The notes below the pieces were generated by a model, which did not search any database, had not been told where the DNA came from, and worked only from the letters and a program-made list of their open reading frames with translations. A DNA stretch of 64,000 bases from Lewinellaceae bacterium (lineage in GTDB: Bacteria > Bacteroidota > Bacteroidia > Chitinophagales > Saprospiraceae), in NCBI GenBank assembly GCA_020636005.1, contig JACJYR010000001.1, positions 2,422,501-2,486,500 of the forward strand, given 5' to 3'. The position numbers and the translations under genes were made by a program. Shown in pieces: positions 44,921-52,603 of the stretch (the stretch's first letter is position 1; each line of letters starts with the position of its first letter).

Positions 44921-47038
44921 ATGAAAAACCCTTGCCCCCTCTTCCTGGCCATTCTTTCCGTTTGCTTTTTTGCTGATCCCGTATATGCCCAATCCTGTTG
45001 CGACGGTGACAGCGACATTATCCTGTGCTACCTATCTGCCGCCGATTTCTGCGCCTCCAACCAGGACAACTGCAATGAATATTCCCTGGACGGTGCTTTC
45101 ATGGAGAACGGCCTGGCCGAAAAACTGGCCTCGCCGCAGAATTTCGGCCCGAACGGCACAGTGGATTGCAATCTCGTTTTTAAAAAACTGGAAAACATAA
45201 CCGGGGTGCAAACAATCAATGACGATGGCTGTGATATTGTCTTCGTGCCCGTTGTTGCCCTCGACCCCGTTACCCTCATCAACGACCTGAACGAAACGTA
45301 CATTCCCCAAAATATACTGGACGCCATCTACCAGTGGTCAACGGTTTGCGAAAGCAACTTGGTGGTGGTGACGCAGGCAGAGGCCAAGACCTGGGGCTAT
45401 ACCATGGAAAATGCCAACGTTAACCCCAATACCCCCGTCAACGGCTCTTCCCTGTTTTCCATTTTCAACGGCCCTTTCGGCACGTTGCCCTTTTTTAACC
45501 AGGGCGGTACCTTTCAGGGTGTTTTTACAGGAACGCCCGCTTCGGGCGTGGAGATTTTGGCCAACGATGTCAACGGCAACCCGACGGTAGGCCTGGACAT
45601 GGCCACCAACGACATCGTGGTGGGCGACATCGGCATCTTCTGCTCGGGTGGCGCAGGGGTTGTTTCCCCAGGGCCTGGCATCAGTAACAACAATGACATC
45701 CTGGTATGCAACATTTTTGCCCTGGCCTGCCAGTTGGCCGAAGATATGGTGACCACAACACAGATTTTTGAAATTTGCCCCGGTGAAACCGTCACCCTGC
45801 CCGACGGCCAGGTTGTCGGTGCTTTGGGTACTTATGTTGATACACTTACCGCTTTTAACGGCTGCGATTCCATCGTCATAACGGAGGTGGCTGACCATGT
45901 GATTCCTCCCACTGATTTAACTTACAATGGGTGCGATGGCGACGGGTATAGCATCATCGTCAACGGACAGGTCTATAACCAGGCATATCCTTCCGGCCAG
46001 GAAACCTTCACAACGAGCGGGGGGTGTGATTCCCTGGTGAATGTTTCCCTGAGCTTTACGGCCCCAAGCTTTACGGCAGTCACTACAGTACTCTGCGCCG
46101 GGGAGTGGCTCGTTCTTTCAAATGGGGACGCAACCAGCATTCCCGGCATCTATGTTGATACTTTGACGGCTTCCAATGGTTGTGACTCCATCGTCACCAT
46201 TGACTTGAGTTTTACCAGCCCCATTTCAGCGACAACCGCAATTTCCACCTGCCCGGACGAACCGCTTGTCCTTTCAAACGGTACGCTTGCAGCCATGCCT
46301 GGCAGCTATGTGGATACCCTCGTGGCGTCCAACGGCTGCGATTCGGTACTTTTCATCGAACTTTCTTTTTACCGTACCGACTCAACTTATTTCATCAGGG
46401 AAATCTGTCCGGGCGAGACCGTCGCCATTGACAATTTGAGCTATGGAGCCGGCTCTTCTTATGCGGTGGTGGCGACAAATATTTTTGGCTGCGATTCTTT
46501 GCTGGTGACCAACCTGGTGGCCTATCCTCCCCCTTTGGTCAATATTGATACCTTCGTTCAGGTCACGCAGAGCGTCATTTCTCCATTTAACAATCATATC
46601 CCTCCGCACTACGGCATAGAGTGGTCGCCTTCGGAAGTGCTGAGTTGCCCGGATTGCCCGAACCCGGTCATCCTCTCCAACAATGGCGTTACTATGTTTC
46701 AGATCTCCCTGACGGATAGTACCGGGTGCGTTTGGAAGTATCCCATTTCGGTGGAATATGTGTGCAATGTATTTGTACCCAATGCCTTTTCGCCGAATGG
46801 TGATGGCATCAACGACCTGTTCCAGCCTTTCTCCTCTGGCTGTCCGGTACAGGCATTCAGCATGGATATTTTTGACCGATGGGGGGGCAAGGTCTTCCAT
46901 GCCGAGGATTTGTCAGCCGGATGGGACGGTACCTTCCACGACAAAGTAGCCAATCCTGGCGTCTATGTGTATTTGATCAAATTAAAGGAATTTGGGCGGG
47001 ATCAATTGTTGTCGGGCGAAGTGCTGCTGTTGAGGTAA
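44921..47038 (+). CDS. Secreted protein with five repeats and T9SS type B (gliding-motility-type) C-terminus
   Basis: A 705-residue exported protein. The signal peptide (about 1-23) ends at VYA-Q. A Cys-rich N-terminal domain (about 24-290) follows. Next come about five repeats of roughly 40 residues (about 285-535) built on ICPGE/LCAGE/TCPDE, G-x-YVDTL-x-A-NGCDSI. The C-terminal CHU_C/type B sorting domain (about 610-705) has VFVPNAFSPNGDGINDLFQP, IFDRWGGKVF, GWDGTFHDKVANPGVYVYLI. Type B cargo proteins are typically kept on the surface or released by T9SS. The repeats may be adhesive. Convergent with the cytochrome gene. Confidence 0.88.
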   Translation: MKNPCPLFLAILSVCFFADPVYAQSCCDGDSDIILCYLSAADFCASNQDNCNEYSLDGAFMENGLAEKLASPQNFGPNGTVDCNLVFKKLENITGVQTINDDGCDIVFVPVVALDPVTLINDLNETYIPQNILDAIYQWSTVCESNLVVVTQAEAKTWGYTMENANVNPNTPVNGSSLFSIFNGPFGTLPFFNQGGTFQGVFTGTPASGVEILANDVNGNPTVGLDMATNDIVVGDIGIFCSGGAGVVSPGPGISNNNDILVCNIFALACQLAEDMVTTTQIFEICPGETVTLPDGQVVGALGTYVDTLTAFNGCDSIVITEVADHVIPPTDLTYNGCDGDGYSIIVNGQVYNQAYPSGQETFTTSGGCDSLVNVSLSFTAPSFTAVTTVLCAGEWLVLSNGDATSIPGIYVDTLTASNGCDSIVTIDLSFTSPISATTAISTCPDEPLVLSNGTLAAMPGSYVDTLVASNGCDSVLFIELSFYRTDSTYFIREICPGETVAIDNLSYGAGSSYAVVATNIFGCDSLLVTNLVAYPPPLVNIDTFVQVTQSVISPFNNHIPPHYGIEWSPSEVLSCPDCPNPVILSNNGVTMFQISLTDSTGCVWKYPISVEYVCNVFVPNAFSPNGDGINDLFQPFSSGCPVQAFSMDIFDRWGGKVFHAEDLSAGWDGTFHDKVANPGVYVYLIKLKEFGRDQLLSGEVLLLR

Positions 47039-47061
47039 ACGGAAAATAAGATCCTGCTGCG

Positions 47062-47508
47062 TTATTGCTGGATAGTTTTCAAATAGGCAACAATGTGGTC
47101 TATTTTTTCCTGAAGGACTTTATCGTCGGTGATGTTTTCCGACTTTTTAAAAGTTTCCCACCAAATGGGCATGTCACCTGTGCTGTGGCCGGGGACGTTC
47201 TCGATACCCGCAATGATTTTTGCAATTTCCGCATCCGGGAAAACGCCGTTCCTGCGCTTGGCAATGGTGGTGAGGTTGAGGGGCGGGGTATTCAGCATGG
47301 AGGCCATGTTGCCTTTTCCATCTGCCTTTTCGCCGTGGCACATGACGCAGTAAGATTTGAACCATTGGCCACCTTCTTCGACGGCTGCCTTTTCTTTGTT
47401 TGCAGCGGCATTGCTACAGCCGAAACTGGTAATAAAGATAACTCCCATCAGCAGGAATGCCGACAGAAGATAATTGTGAAACCGTCCATTGAAATCTTTG
47501 CTTTTCAT
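47062..47508 (-). CDS. Lipoprotein cytochrome c, single heme
   Basis: About 148 residues. A signal peptide with a long n-region (FNGRFHNYLLSAFLLMGVIF) ends in a lipobox SFGC (Cys31). A class I cytochrome c domain (about 45-148) has the heme-binding CVMCH in WFKSYCVMCHGEKADGKGNM and a likely Met ligand in GDMPIWWETF. It is expected to be anchored on the periplasmic face or outer membrane and take part in electron transfer. The ATG at 47506-47508 is preferred to one 7 codons upstream (MTPKSRA), but either is possible. Confidence 0.88.
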   Translation of the reverse strand: MKSKDFNGRFHNYLLSAFLLMGVIFITSFGCSNAAANKEKAAVEEGGQWFKSYCVMCHGEKADGKGNMASMLNTPPLNLTTIAKRRNGVFPDAEIAKIIAGIENVPGHSTGDMPIWWETFKKSENITDDKVLQEKIDHIVAYLKTIQQ

Positions 47509-47598
47509 TGCCCTTGATTTAGGTGTCATGACAGGGCAGGCTCTTACTGAAGAACTGCCTTTTCATCCCTACAATGCTACGACCAAAGCTTTGGATCG

Positions 47599-47661
47599 AC
47601 GGTGACTTAGCTCAATGGGAGAGTTGTCATTTGTCAATGACTATTCGAGCCGGCGTGGTGA
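47599..47661 (+). pseudogene. tRNA-like remnant
   Basis: About 63 nt resembling part of a tRNA. TTAGCTCAATGGGAGAG has the form of a D-arm. It is followed by a stem GTCAT/ATGAC around TTGTCA (possible GTC anticodon, Asp-like), and then TTCGAGCCGG of a T-loop follows after only two bases. The variable region and the 5' half of the T-stem are missing, and the acceptor arms do not pair. It cannot be a working tRNA; it may be a decayed copy or chance similarity. Confidence 0.3.
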
Positions 47662-47719
47662 ATTGAAGGCATCTTGGCAGGAATCCAAAGAAGGATCATG
47701 AAATGAAGATCCAGGTGAG

Positions 47720-49672
47720 CTATTGGTTTACATCCTCGGTCTCAGGCACATCAATGGGCGTGTTGTCTGGCTGAGGTTCGCCGGCAGGCGAGGTGGCAAA
47801 AACCTTTTTGGGCTTCGGTTCGATGAGGTTGGTTTCCATGACCTGTTTTTCCTTCCATTGGCGCTGTTCACTGATTTCGCCACGGATGTATTTTTCCATG
47901 GCCAAACTGGCAATGGGGGCTGCATACTTGCCGCCGCCGCCGGCATTTTCCACATAAACGGCAATGGCAATTTTTGGATCGTCCACCGGGGCGAACCCGA
48001 TAAAGGTGGAGTGGTCCTCGCCGTGGGGGTTTTGAACAGTCCCCGTTTTACCTGCAATTGGTATATCCACGATGGAGGAAGAATGGGCTGTGCCGGCAGC
48101 CACGACCCTCCGCATACCTTCCACCACCGAGGGGAAATAATAGGGGCGGATGGGTACCCGGATGCGCTGACGGTATTTTTCAGGTGCTTCCAGCAACTGC
48201 TCCCCCCGGCGGAAACCTTTGGCAAAATGGGGAATGTAATAGTATCCCCGGTTGGAAATGATAGTGGCCACGTTGGCCATTTGCAGGGTAGTCAACTCTA
48301 TTTCGCCCTGGCCAATGCCCAGCGAGATAATAGTGGGCGACCGCCATCCTCCCTTGTCTTTGGGGTACATGCGGTCGTAGGTTTTGGAGTTGGGGATGTT
48401 GCCGGTGTTTTCACCGGGAAAGTCAACGCCCAGCCGACGCCCCAGCCCAAATGAACTGAGGTACATGGCCATGGTGTCCAGTCCCTGCCCCGAGTTGTAA
48501 TAGCCGTAATGGTCAACGATTTCTTTGAAAGTCCTGAAAAAGTAGGCGTTGCACGACCACTGGAGTGCCACGCTTACATTGGACGGATAGGCGTGCCCAC
48601 GGCATTTGCGCACATCGTGCCCACCGTTCACGTAGTAGCCAGGGCAAGGGAAGCCCGTTTCCGGGGTAATGGCACCCATTTGCATACCAATCAGCCCGAC
48701 GGTGGCTTTGAAGGTGGAGCCGGGCGGGTATTTGGCCATGATGGCCCTGTTGAAGAGCGGTTTCATTTTGTCGGCCTGCAGTTCCATATAAGCCTTGCCC
48801 CTGTTCTGGTCTATCACCATGAGGTTGGGGTCGTAGGTGGGCGAACTGACGAAAGCCAGAATTTCGCCAGTCTTGGGTTCGATGGCGACGAGTGCCCCCA
48901 CCTTGTTTTGCATCAGTTCTTCTGCGTAGGCCTGCAGGTCAATGTCAATGCTGGATAACATGTCAAGTCCAGACTCCGGCAAGGTGTCCCGTTTTCCCTC
49001 CTGGAATTTTCCGACATCCCTGCCAAGGTTGTCTTTCAGGACGTATTCATACCCTTTTTTTCCTTTCAGTTCAGTTTCGTAAGAAAGCTCAAGCCCGCTG
49101 GCTCCGATGTAGTCGCCCATCACATAGTCACCTCCGGAGTTCTTGATATCGCTGTCCGTTACTTCGGTTATGTAGCCGAGCAGGTGGGCGGCGTGCCTCA
49201 CAGGGTAGCTTCTGATGTTGCGTATCTGCACAAAAAAACCGGGGAACTCGTACAGGCTTTCCTGGAAAGTGGCATAAACCTCCGGTGAGATTTTGCTCAT
49301 AAAAACAAAGGGCTTGATCTTGCTGAACCGCTTATCTCGCTTGAAATCTTTGTCGAGGCGCTCTTTAAAGGAGGCGATGTCAATGCCGAGCAGGGCACAA
49401 AACTTAGCCGTGTCCATTGTCGGCCTTATTTGGTTGTACACAACCATCAGGTCGTACACGGGGGCGTTGTTGATGAGCAACTTGCCGTTCCGGTCGTAAA
49501 TGAGCCCCCTGGCGGGGTAGATGGTCTGTTTGCTCATGGCCACCGCATCGGCCTGCACTTTGAAGCTGTCGTCCCATATCTGCAACTGAAAGGCCCTGGC
49601 CAGCAGGACGAAGGCTGCTATCCCAAAAACCAGGAGGATGGTGTATTGCCGTTCTTTGAATTGTTCGCCCAT
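47720..49672 (-). CDS. mrdA: Penicillin-binding protein 2 (transpeptidase)
   Basis: A 650-residue class B PBP that cross-links peptidoglycan during cell elongation. One N-terminal transmembrane anchor (about 10-30) precedes the dimerisation/pedestal domain (about 50-230, with ARGLIYDRNGKLL) and the transpeptidase domain with PPGSTFK (Ser319, Lys322), WSCNAYF and KTGTVQN. A Pro/Asp-rich tail follows. The ATG at 49670-49672 is preferred: the 10 extra residues from an upstream ATG are encoded by a heptanucleotide-type repeat. Downstream of mreB, mreC and mreD on the same strand, the usual order of the elongasome cluster, although a twin-hairpin repeat now separates it from mreD. Confidence 0.94.
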   Translation of the reverse strand: MGEQFKERQYTILLVFGIAAFVLLARAFQLQIWDDSFKVQADAVAMSKQTIYPARGLIYDRNGKLLINNAPVYDLMVVYNQIRPTMDTAKFCALLGIDIASFKERLDKDFKRDKRFSKIKPFVFMSKISPEVYATFQESLYEFPGFFVQIRNIRSYPVRHAAHLLGYITEVTDSDIKNSGGDYVMGDYIGASGLELSYETELKGKKGYEYVLKDNLGRDVGKFQEGKRDTLPESGLDMLSSIDIDLQAYAEELMQNKVGALVAIEPKTGEILAFVSSPTYDPNLMVIDQNRGKAYMELQADKMKPLFNRAIMAKYPPGSTFKATVGLIGMQMGAITPETGFPCPGYYVNGGHDVRKCRGHAYPSNVSVALQWSCNAYFFRTFKEIVDHYGYYNSGQGLDTMAMYLSSFGLGRRLGVDFPGENTGNIPNSKTYDRMYPKDKGGWRSPTIISLGIGQGEIELTTLQMANVATIISNRGYYYIPHFAKGFRRGEQLLEAPEKYRQRIRVPIRPYYFPSVVEGMRRVVAAGTAHSSSIVDIPIAGKTGTVQNPHGEDHSTFIGFAPVDDPKIAIAVYVENAGGGGKYAAPIASLAMEKYIRGEISEQRQWKEKQVMETNLIEPKPKKVFATSPAGEPQPDNTPIDVPETEDVNQ

Positions 49673-49680
49673 GGCAGGAG

Positions 49681-49727
49681 ACGGTGGGCGGTGGGTAGCC
49701 ATTTTGGCTGCGGTCCACCGTCCATCG
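49681..49727. repeat. Heptanucleotide-type repeat, degenerate
   Basis: ACGGTGGGCGGTGG and, after a short gap, CGGTCCACCGTCCATCGG: degenerate copies in opposite orientations of the ACGGTGG unit found upstream of purH. It overlaps the first codons of the longer possible PBP2 frame. Confidence 0.6.
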
Positions 49728-49732
49728 GTTTA

Positions 49733-49845
49733 GTAATGATGAAAAAATAACTTCACCATTTTGATTTTGAAAACCCCAGCAATGGAGGGGTTTTTTTAAA
49801 AATAATCCCGATGTGAAATCGGGATTATTTTTCCTTCGATCCTTA
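49733..49845 (+). repeat. Twin-hairpin intergenic repeat, copy 5
   Basis: Full-length copy: GTAATGATGAAAAAATAACT left end, hairpin CCCCAGCAATGGAGGGG followed by T7, second hairpin AATCCCGATGTGAAATCGGG, and TTCCTTCGATCCTTA at the right end. The last three bases, TTA, are the reverse complement of the mreD stop codon. It lies inside the mre-PBP2 cluster. Confidence 0.8.
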
Positions 49846-50364
49846 GTCTAACGGATTAAAAAGCACTTGATAAATGATGATGAAAAGCATGGAGAGGATA
49901 AAACTCACGATGGTTTTCAGCAAAATATCAACGATATAGACGAAAGTAAATGCTTCTACCGAGAAATAAAAGAACAAGTGGATAAACATCAGGATAGCCG
50001 AGTACCGCAAGAACCAACCCATGCCCATGCGGGCGGCAGTGGGGCTATAGTTCACGTTGTAGCCACCGCGGGGCTCCATAAATTGCAAAACAACGGATCG
50101 GACGAAAGCGGTGAAAACAGCGGCGCTGGCATGAACGCCCAGCGAATCATAAAAAATATCCACGGTAAAGCCAATGGTAAAACCGAGCAGGATAATGAGG
50201 GCGCGGGGCGTCCGCAGTGGCAATAGCAAGATAAAAATAGGGTAAACGATGACATGCAGGTAGGGGAAGCTCTCCCAGCCTGCACCAACATTCTGGAACA
50301 CCAGCCCCTGCAGGAGCGCCAGCCCGAAAAAACGAAATACATTGGCAACGATTACGCTATTCAT
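49843..50364 (-). CDS. mreD: Rod shape-determining protein MreD
   Basis: A 173-residue inner-membrane protein with about five predicted helices and the family's charged loop region (VDIFYDSLGVHASAAVFTAFVR). With MreB and MreC it positions the elongation machinery. It overlaps mreC by 8 nt. Its TAA stop codon comes from the end of the twin-hairpin repeat copy 5, so the C-terminus may have been trimmed or extended by insertion of that repeat. Confidence 0.88.
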   Translation of the reverse strand: MNSVIVANVFRFFGLALLQGLVFQNVGAGWESFPYLHVIVYPIFILLLPLRTPRALIILLGFTIGFTVDIFYDSLGVHASAAVFTAFVRSVVLQFMEPRGGYNVNYSPTAARMGMGWFLRYSAILMFIHLFFYFSVEAFTFVYIVDILLKTIVSFILSMLFIIIYQVLFNPLD

Positions 50365-51193
50365 CCTCTTTCATTACGGCTTGCTCAAGTTCTTCCTGTT
50401 CTTCTTTCAACAGGTTTTTCACGACATAAACATATTGTATGTTGCCCAGGTCAAGCCCCGAGCGCAGTTGAATCGTATAGAAATTGCTGCCAGGCTCTAT
50501 CCATAGTTTCTCGACAATGCCCAGGGGGATGCCCGACGGGAAAATGGCCGAATAGCCGCTCGTTTCGATAGTGTCGCCCGGCACCACAGGGGCATTTTTG
50601 GGAATATCTTCGAGGTAAAAACTATGGATGTCCGAGTCTTTCCACACCATCGAACCGAAGAAGTTTTTGTGCCTGATGCGGGCGCTGAGCTTTGTCTGGC
50701 GGTGCAGGATGGACATCACCACGGCGTAAGAGTGGGATACTTTGCGAACTATACCCACCACGCCGTTTTCCGTCACGACGCCGCTGTGCGCCACCAGGCC
50801 GTCTTTTCTTCCTTTGTCCAGCACCAGGTAATTGTGGTGCTTGTTGATGGAGTTTTTTATCACTTTGGCCTCGATGAAGGTATATTTTGGCTGCAGGCTG
50901 TCCGAGAACATCGTATCCAGCTTAGCGGGATCGTTGATGCCCAGATTGGCCAGTTTTTCCAATAAATCGGTATTTTCCTTAGCGAGTCGGTAGTTTTCAT
51001 CGTCGAGGGAAAAATAGCGGTTGGTGACGGTGGCTTTTTCCTCCAGGTACCCAGTCAGGCGGTTGACAGAGGTGACGTACACATCGCCTTGCCTTTGGTT
51101 ATATTTTACTACCAGGGAAAAGCATATTATCTCCAGCAGGGCAAACACAAAGAAGCCGCTCAGTTTCAGGAATAGCTGGAGGAGGTTGAACAT
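50357..51193 (-). CDS. mreC: Cell shape-determining protein MreC
   Basis: A 278-residue protein with one N-terminal transmembrane helix (about 8-28), a coiled coil (about 60-85, LAKENTDLLEKLANL) and a periplasmic double beta-barrel domain (about 105-255) with ITKHHNYLVLDKGRKDG-like and VVTENGVVGIVRKVSHSYAVV text. The C-terminus is acidic (KEEQEELEQAVMKEDE). It links cytoplasmic MreB to periplasmic wall synthases. Upstream of mreD with 8-nt overlap. Confidence 0.92.
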   Translation of the reverse strand: MFNLLQLFLKLSGFFVFALLEIICFSLVVKYNQRQGDVYVTSVNRLTGYLEEKATVTNRYFSLDDENYRLAKENTDLLEKLANLGINDPAKLDTMFSDSLQPKYTFIEAKVIKNSINKHHNYLVLDKGRKDGLVAHSGVVTENGVVGIVRKVSHSYAVVMSILHRQTKLSARIRHKNFFGSMVWKDSDIHSFYLEDIPKNAPVVPGDTIETSGYSAIFPSGIPLGIVEKLWIEPGSNFYTIQLRSGLDLGNIQYVYVVKNLLKEEQEELEQAVMKEDE

Positions 51194-51200
51194 GGATGGA

Positions 51201-51300
51201 TGGTTTCATTGCTTCACGGTTTCATGGCTTCATTGTCTAATTGCTTCATTGTTTTGAAATGCACCGCATAAGCAATGAAACAACGGCACAATGAAACCAT
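51201..51300. repeat. TTCATTG short repeats with inverted ends
   Basis: The 106-bp mreB-mreC gap contains three direct copies of TTCATTG (51206, 51230 and 51245) and two inverted ones (51273 and 51289). The ends form a perfect 12-bp inverted repeat ATGGTTTCATTG/CAATGAAACCAT (51201-51212, 51289-51300). The right arm overlaps the last base of mreB. Confidence 0.65.
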
Positions 51301-52331
51301 TACACACTCTTCCGATCTATCAGGAAGGAGAAGCGATCGGTGTTCTTTAAGGCGATGCCGGTACCTCGCACGACTGCCCGCAGGGGGTCTTCGGCAATGT
51401 GTACCGGGAGTTTTGTCTTTTGGCTGAGGCGTTTGTCAAGCCCCCGTAGCAGGGCACCACCGCCGGTGAGGTAGAGGCCGGTTTTGTAAATGTCGGCGGC
51501 CAGTTCAGGCGGGGTGGACTCCAGCGCCTTCATCACGGCTTCCTCTACCTTGCCAATGGATTTGTCAATGGCCTGGGCCACCTCGTGGTAGGAAATGGTG
51601 ATCTGCTTGGGGATGCCTGTCATCAGGTCCCGGCCGTTCACGGCATAATCGGAAGGCGGGTTTTCCAGTTCGTGAAGGGCAGAGCCTACGTGTATTTTTA
51701 TCTGCTCGGCAGTGCGTTCACCGATGAGGATGTTGTGCGCCCGTTTCATGTAGTCAATGATGTCGGCGGTGAATTCGTCGCCTGCCGTGCGGATGGACTG
51801 GTCGCAAACAATACCGGACAGGGCGATGACGGCAATCTCCGTCGTGCCCCCGCCGATGTCGATGATCACGTTGCCGACCGGCTCTTCCACTTCCAGGCCA
51901 ATGCCGAGCGCAGCGGCCATGGGTTCGTGGATGAGATAGGTTTCTTTCGAGTCCACGTGGTCGGCAGAGTCGAATACGGCCCGTTTTTCCACTTCGGTGA
52001 TGCCGGAAGGGATGCAGATGACCATTTTCAGGTGCGAGAAAAAGCGCCGGCGGTTGCCGATCATGTGGATGAGGCCTTCGATCATGTTTTCCGCAGCCTG
52101 GAAGTCGGCGATGACACCGTCCCGCAGCGGGCGCACGGTCTTGATGTTCTCATGGGTCTTTTCGTGCATCTGCATGGCCTTCAGGCCGACAGCTATGGTC
52201 TCGCCGGTGCGGCGGTCTATGGCAACAATAGATGGTTCGTCCACCACGACCTTCCCGTCGCTCATGATAAGCGTGTTGGCAGTGCCAAGGTCTATGGCGA
52301 GTTCCTGGGTGAAAAAGCTGAAAAGTTTCAT
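51300..52331 (-). CDS. mreB: Rod shape-determining actin homologue MreB
   Basis: A 343-residue actin-family ATPase that forms membrane-bound filaments guiding lateral wall synthesis. It has the phosphate-1 motif IDLGTANTL, PLRDGVIADF, the phosphate-2 motif IDIGGGTTEIAV, and LTGGGALLRGLD (adenosine motif). Length is typical. The ATG start MKLFSFFTQ includes the membrane-binding N-terminus. First gene of the mreBCD-PBP2 cluster. Confidence 0.97.
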   Translation of the reverse strand: MKLFSFFTQELAIDLGTANTLIMSDGKVVVDEPSIVAIDRRTGETIAVGLKAMQMHEKTHENIKTVRPLRDGVIADFQAAENMIEGLIHMIGNRRRFFSHLKMVICIPSGITEVEKRAVFDSADHVDSKETYLIHEPMAAALGIGLEVEEPVGNVIIDIGGGTTEIAVIALSGIVCDQSIRTAGDEFTADIIDYMKRAHNILIGERTAEQIKIHVGSALHELENPPSDYAVNGRDLMTGIPKQITISYHEVAQAIDKSIGKVEEAVMKALESTPPELAADIYKTGLYLTGGGALLRGLDKRLSQKTKLPVHIAEDPLRAVVRGTGIALKNTDRFSFLIDRKSV

Positions 52332-52603
52332 TAATGTCCTCTACCTCGATTTTTGATTAGCAATATTGAAAGCCGAAAAGGCCTCCAATCAGGGTGGTTT
52401 CAGGCCGGCTTGGGATTGTCGTTTGCGCCTGGCGTTCCCCTGAAACTTTCAACAAGCACCATTTTTAAAATGGCGGTACAAAAGAAAACAAATTCCGTTT
52501 AATCGGGAAGAAAATATAAGATTCTATGGCGGATTGTCCGTGCAGGGCTGGAAACCAGGGCCAAGGAATAAAACCCACGGGCAACCTCAATCTTATTTTG
52601 GCT

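Noticed and set aside
47723..48454. 243-codon + strand frame opposite the PBP2 gene
   Set aside because: Antisense shadow; PBP2 motifs on the other strand are unambiguous.
51201..51300. Possible CRISPR-like direct repeats between mreB and mreC
   Set aside because: The units are only 7 bp, irregularly spaced and in both orientations.
51585..52334. 249-codon + strand frame opposite mreB
   Set aside because: Antisense shadow of a highly conserved gene.
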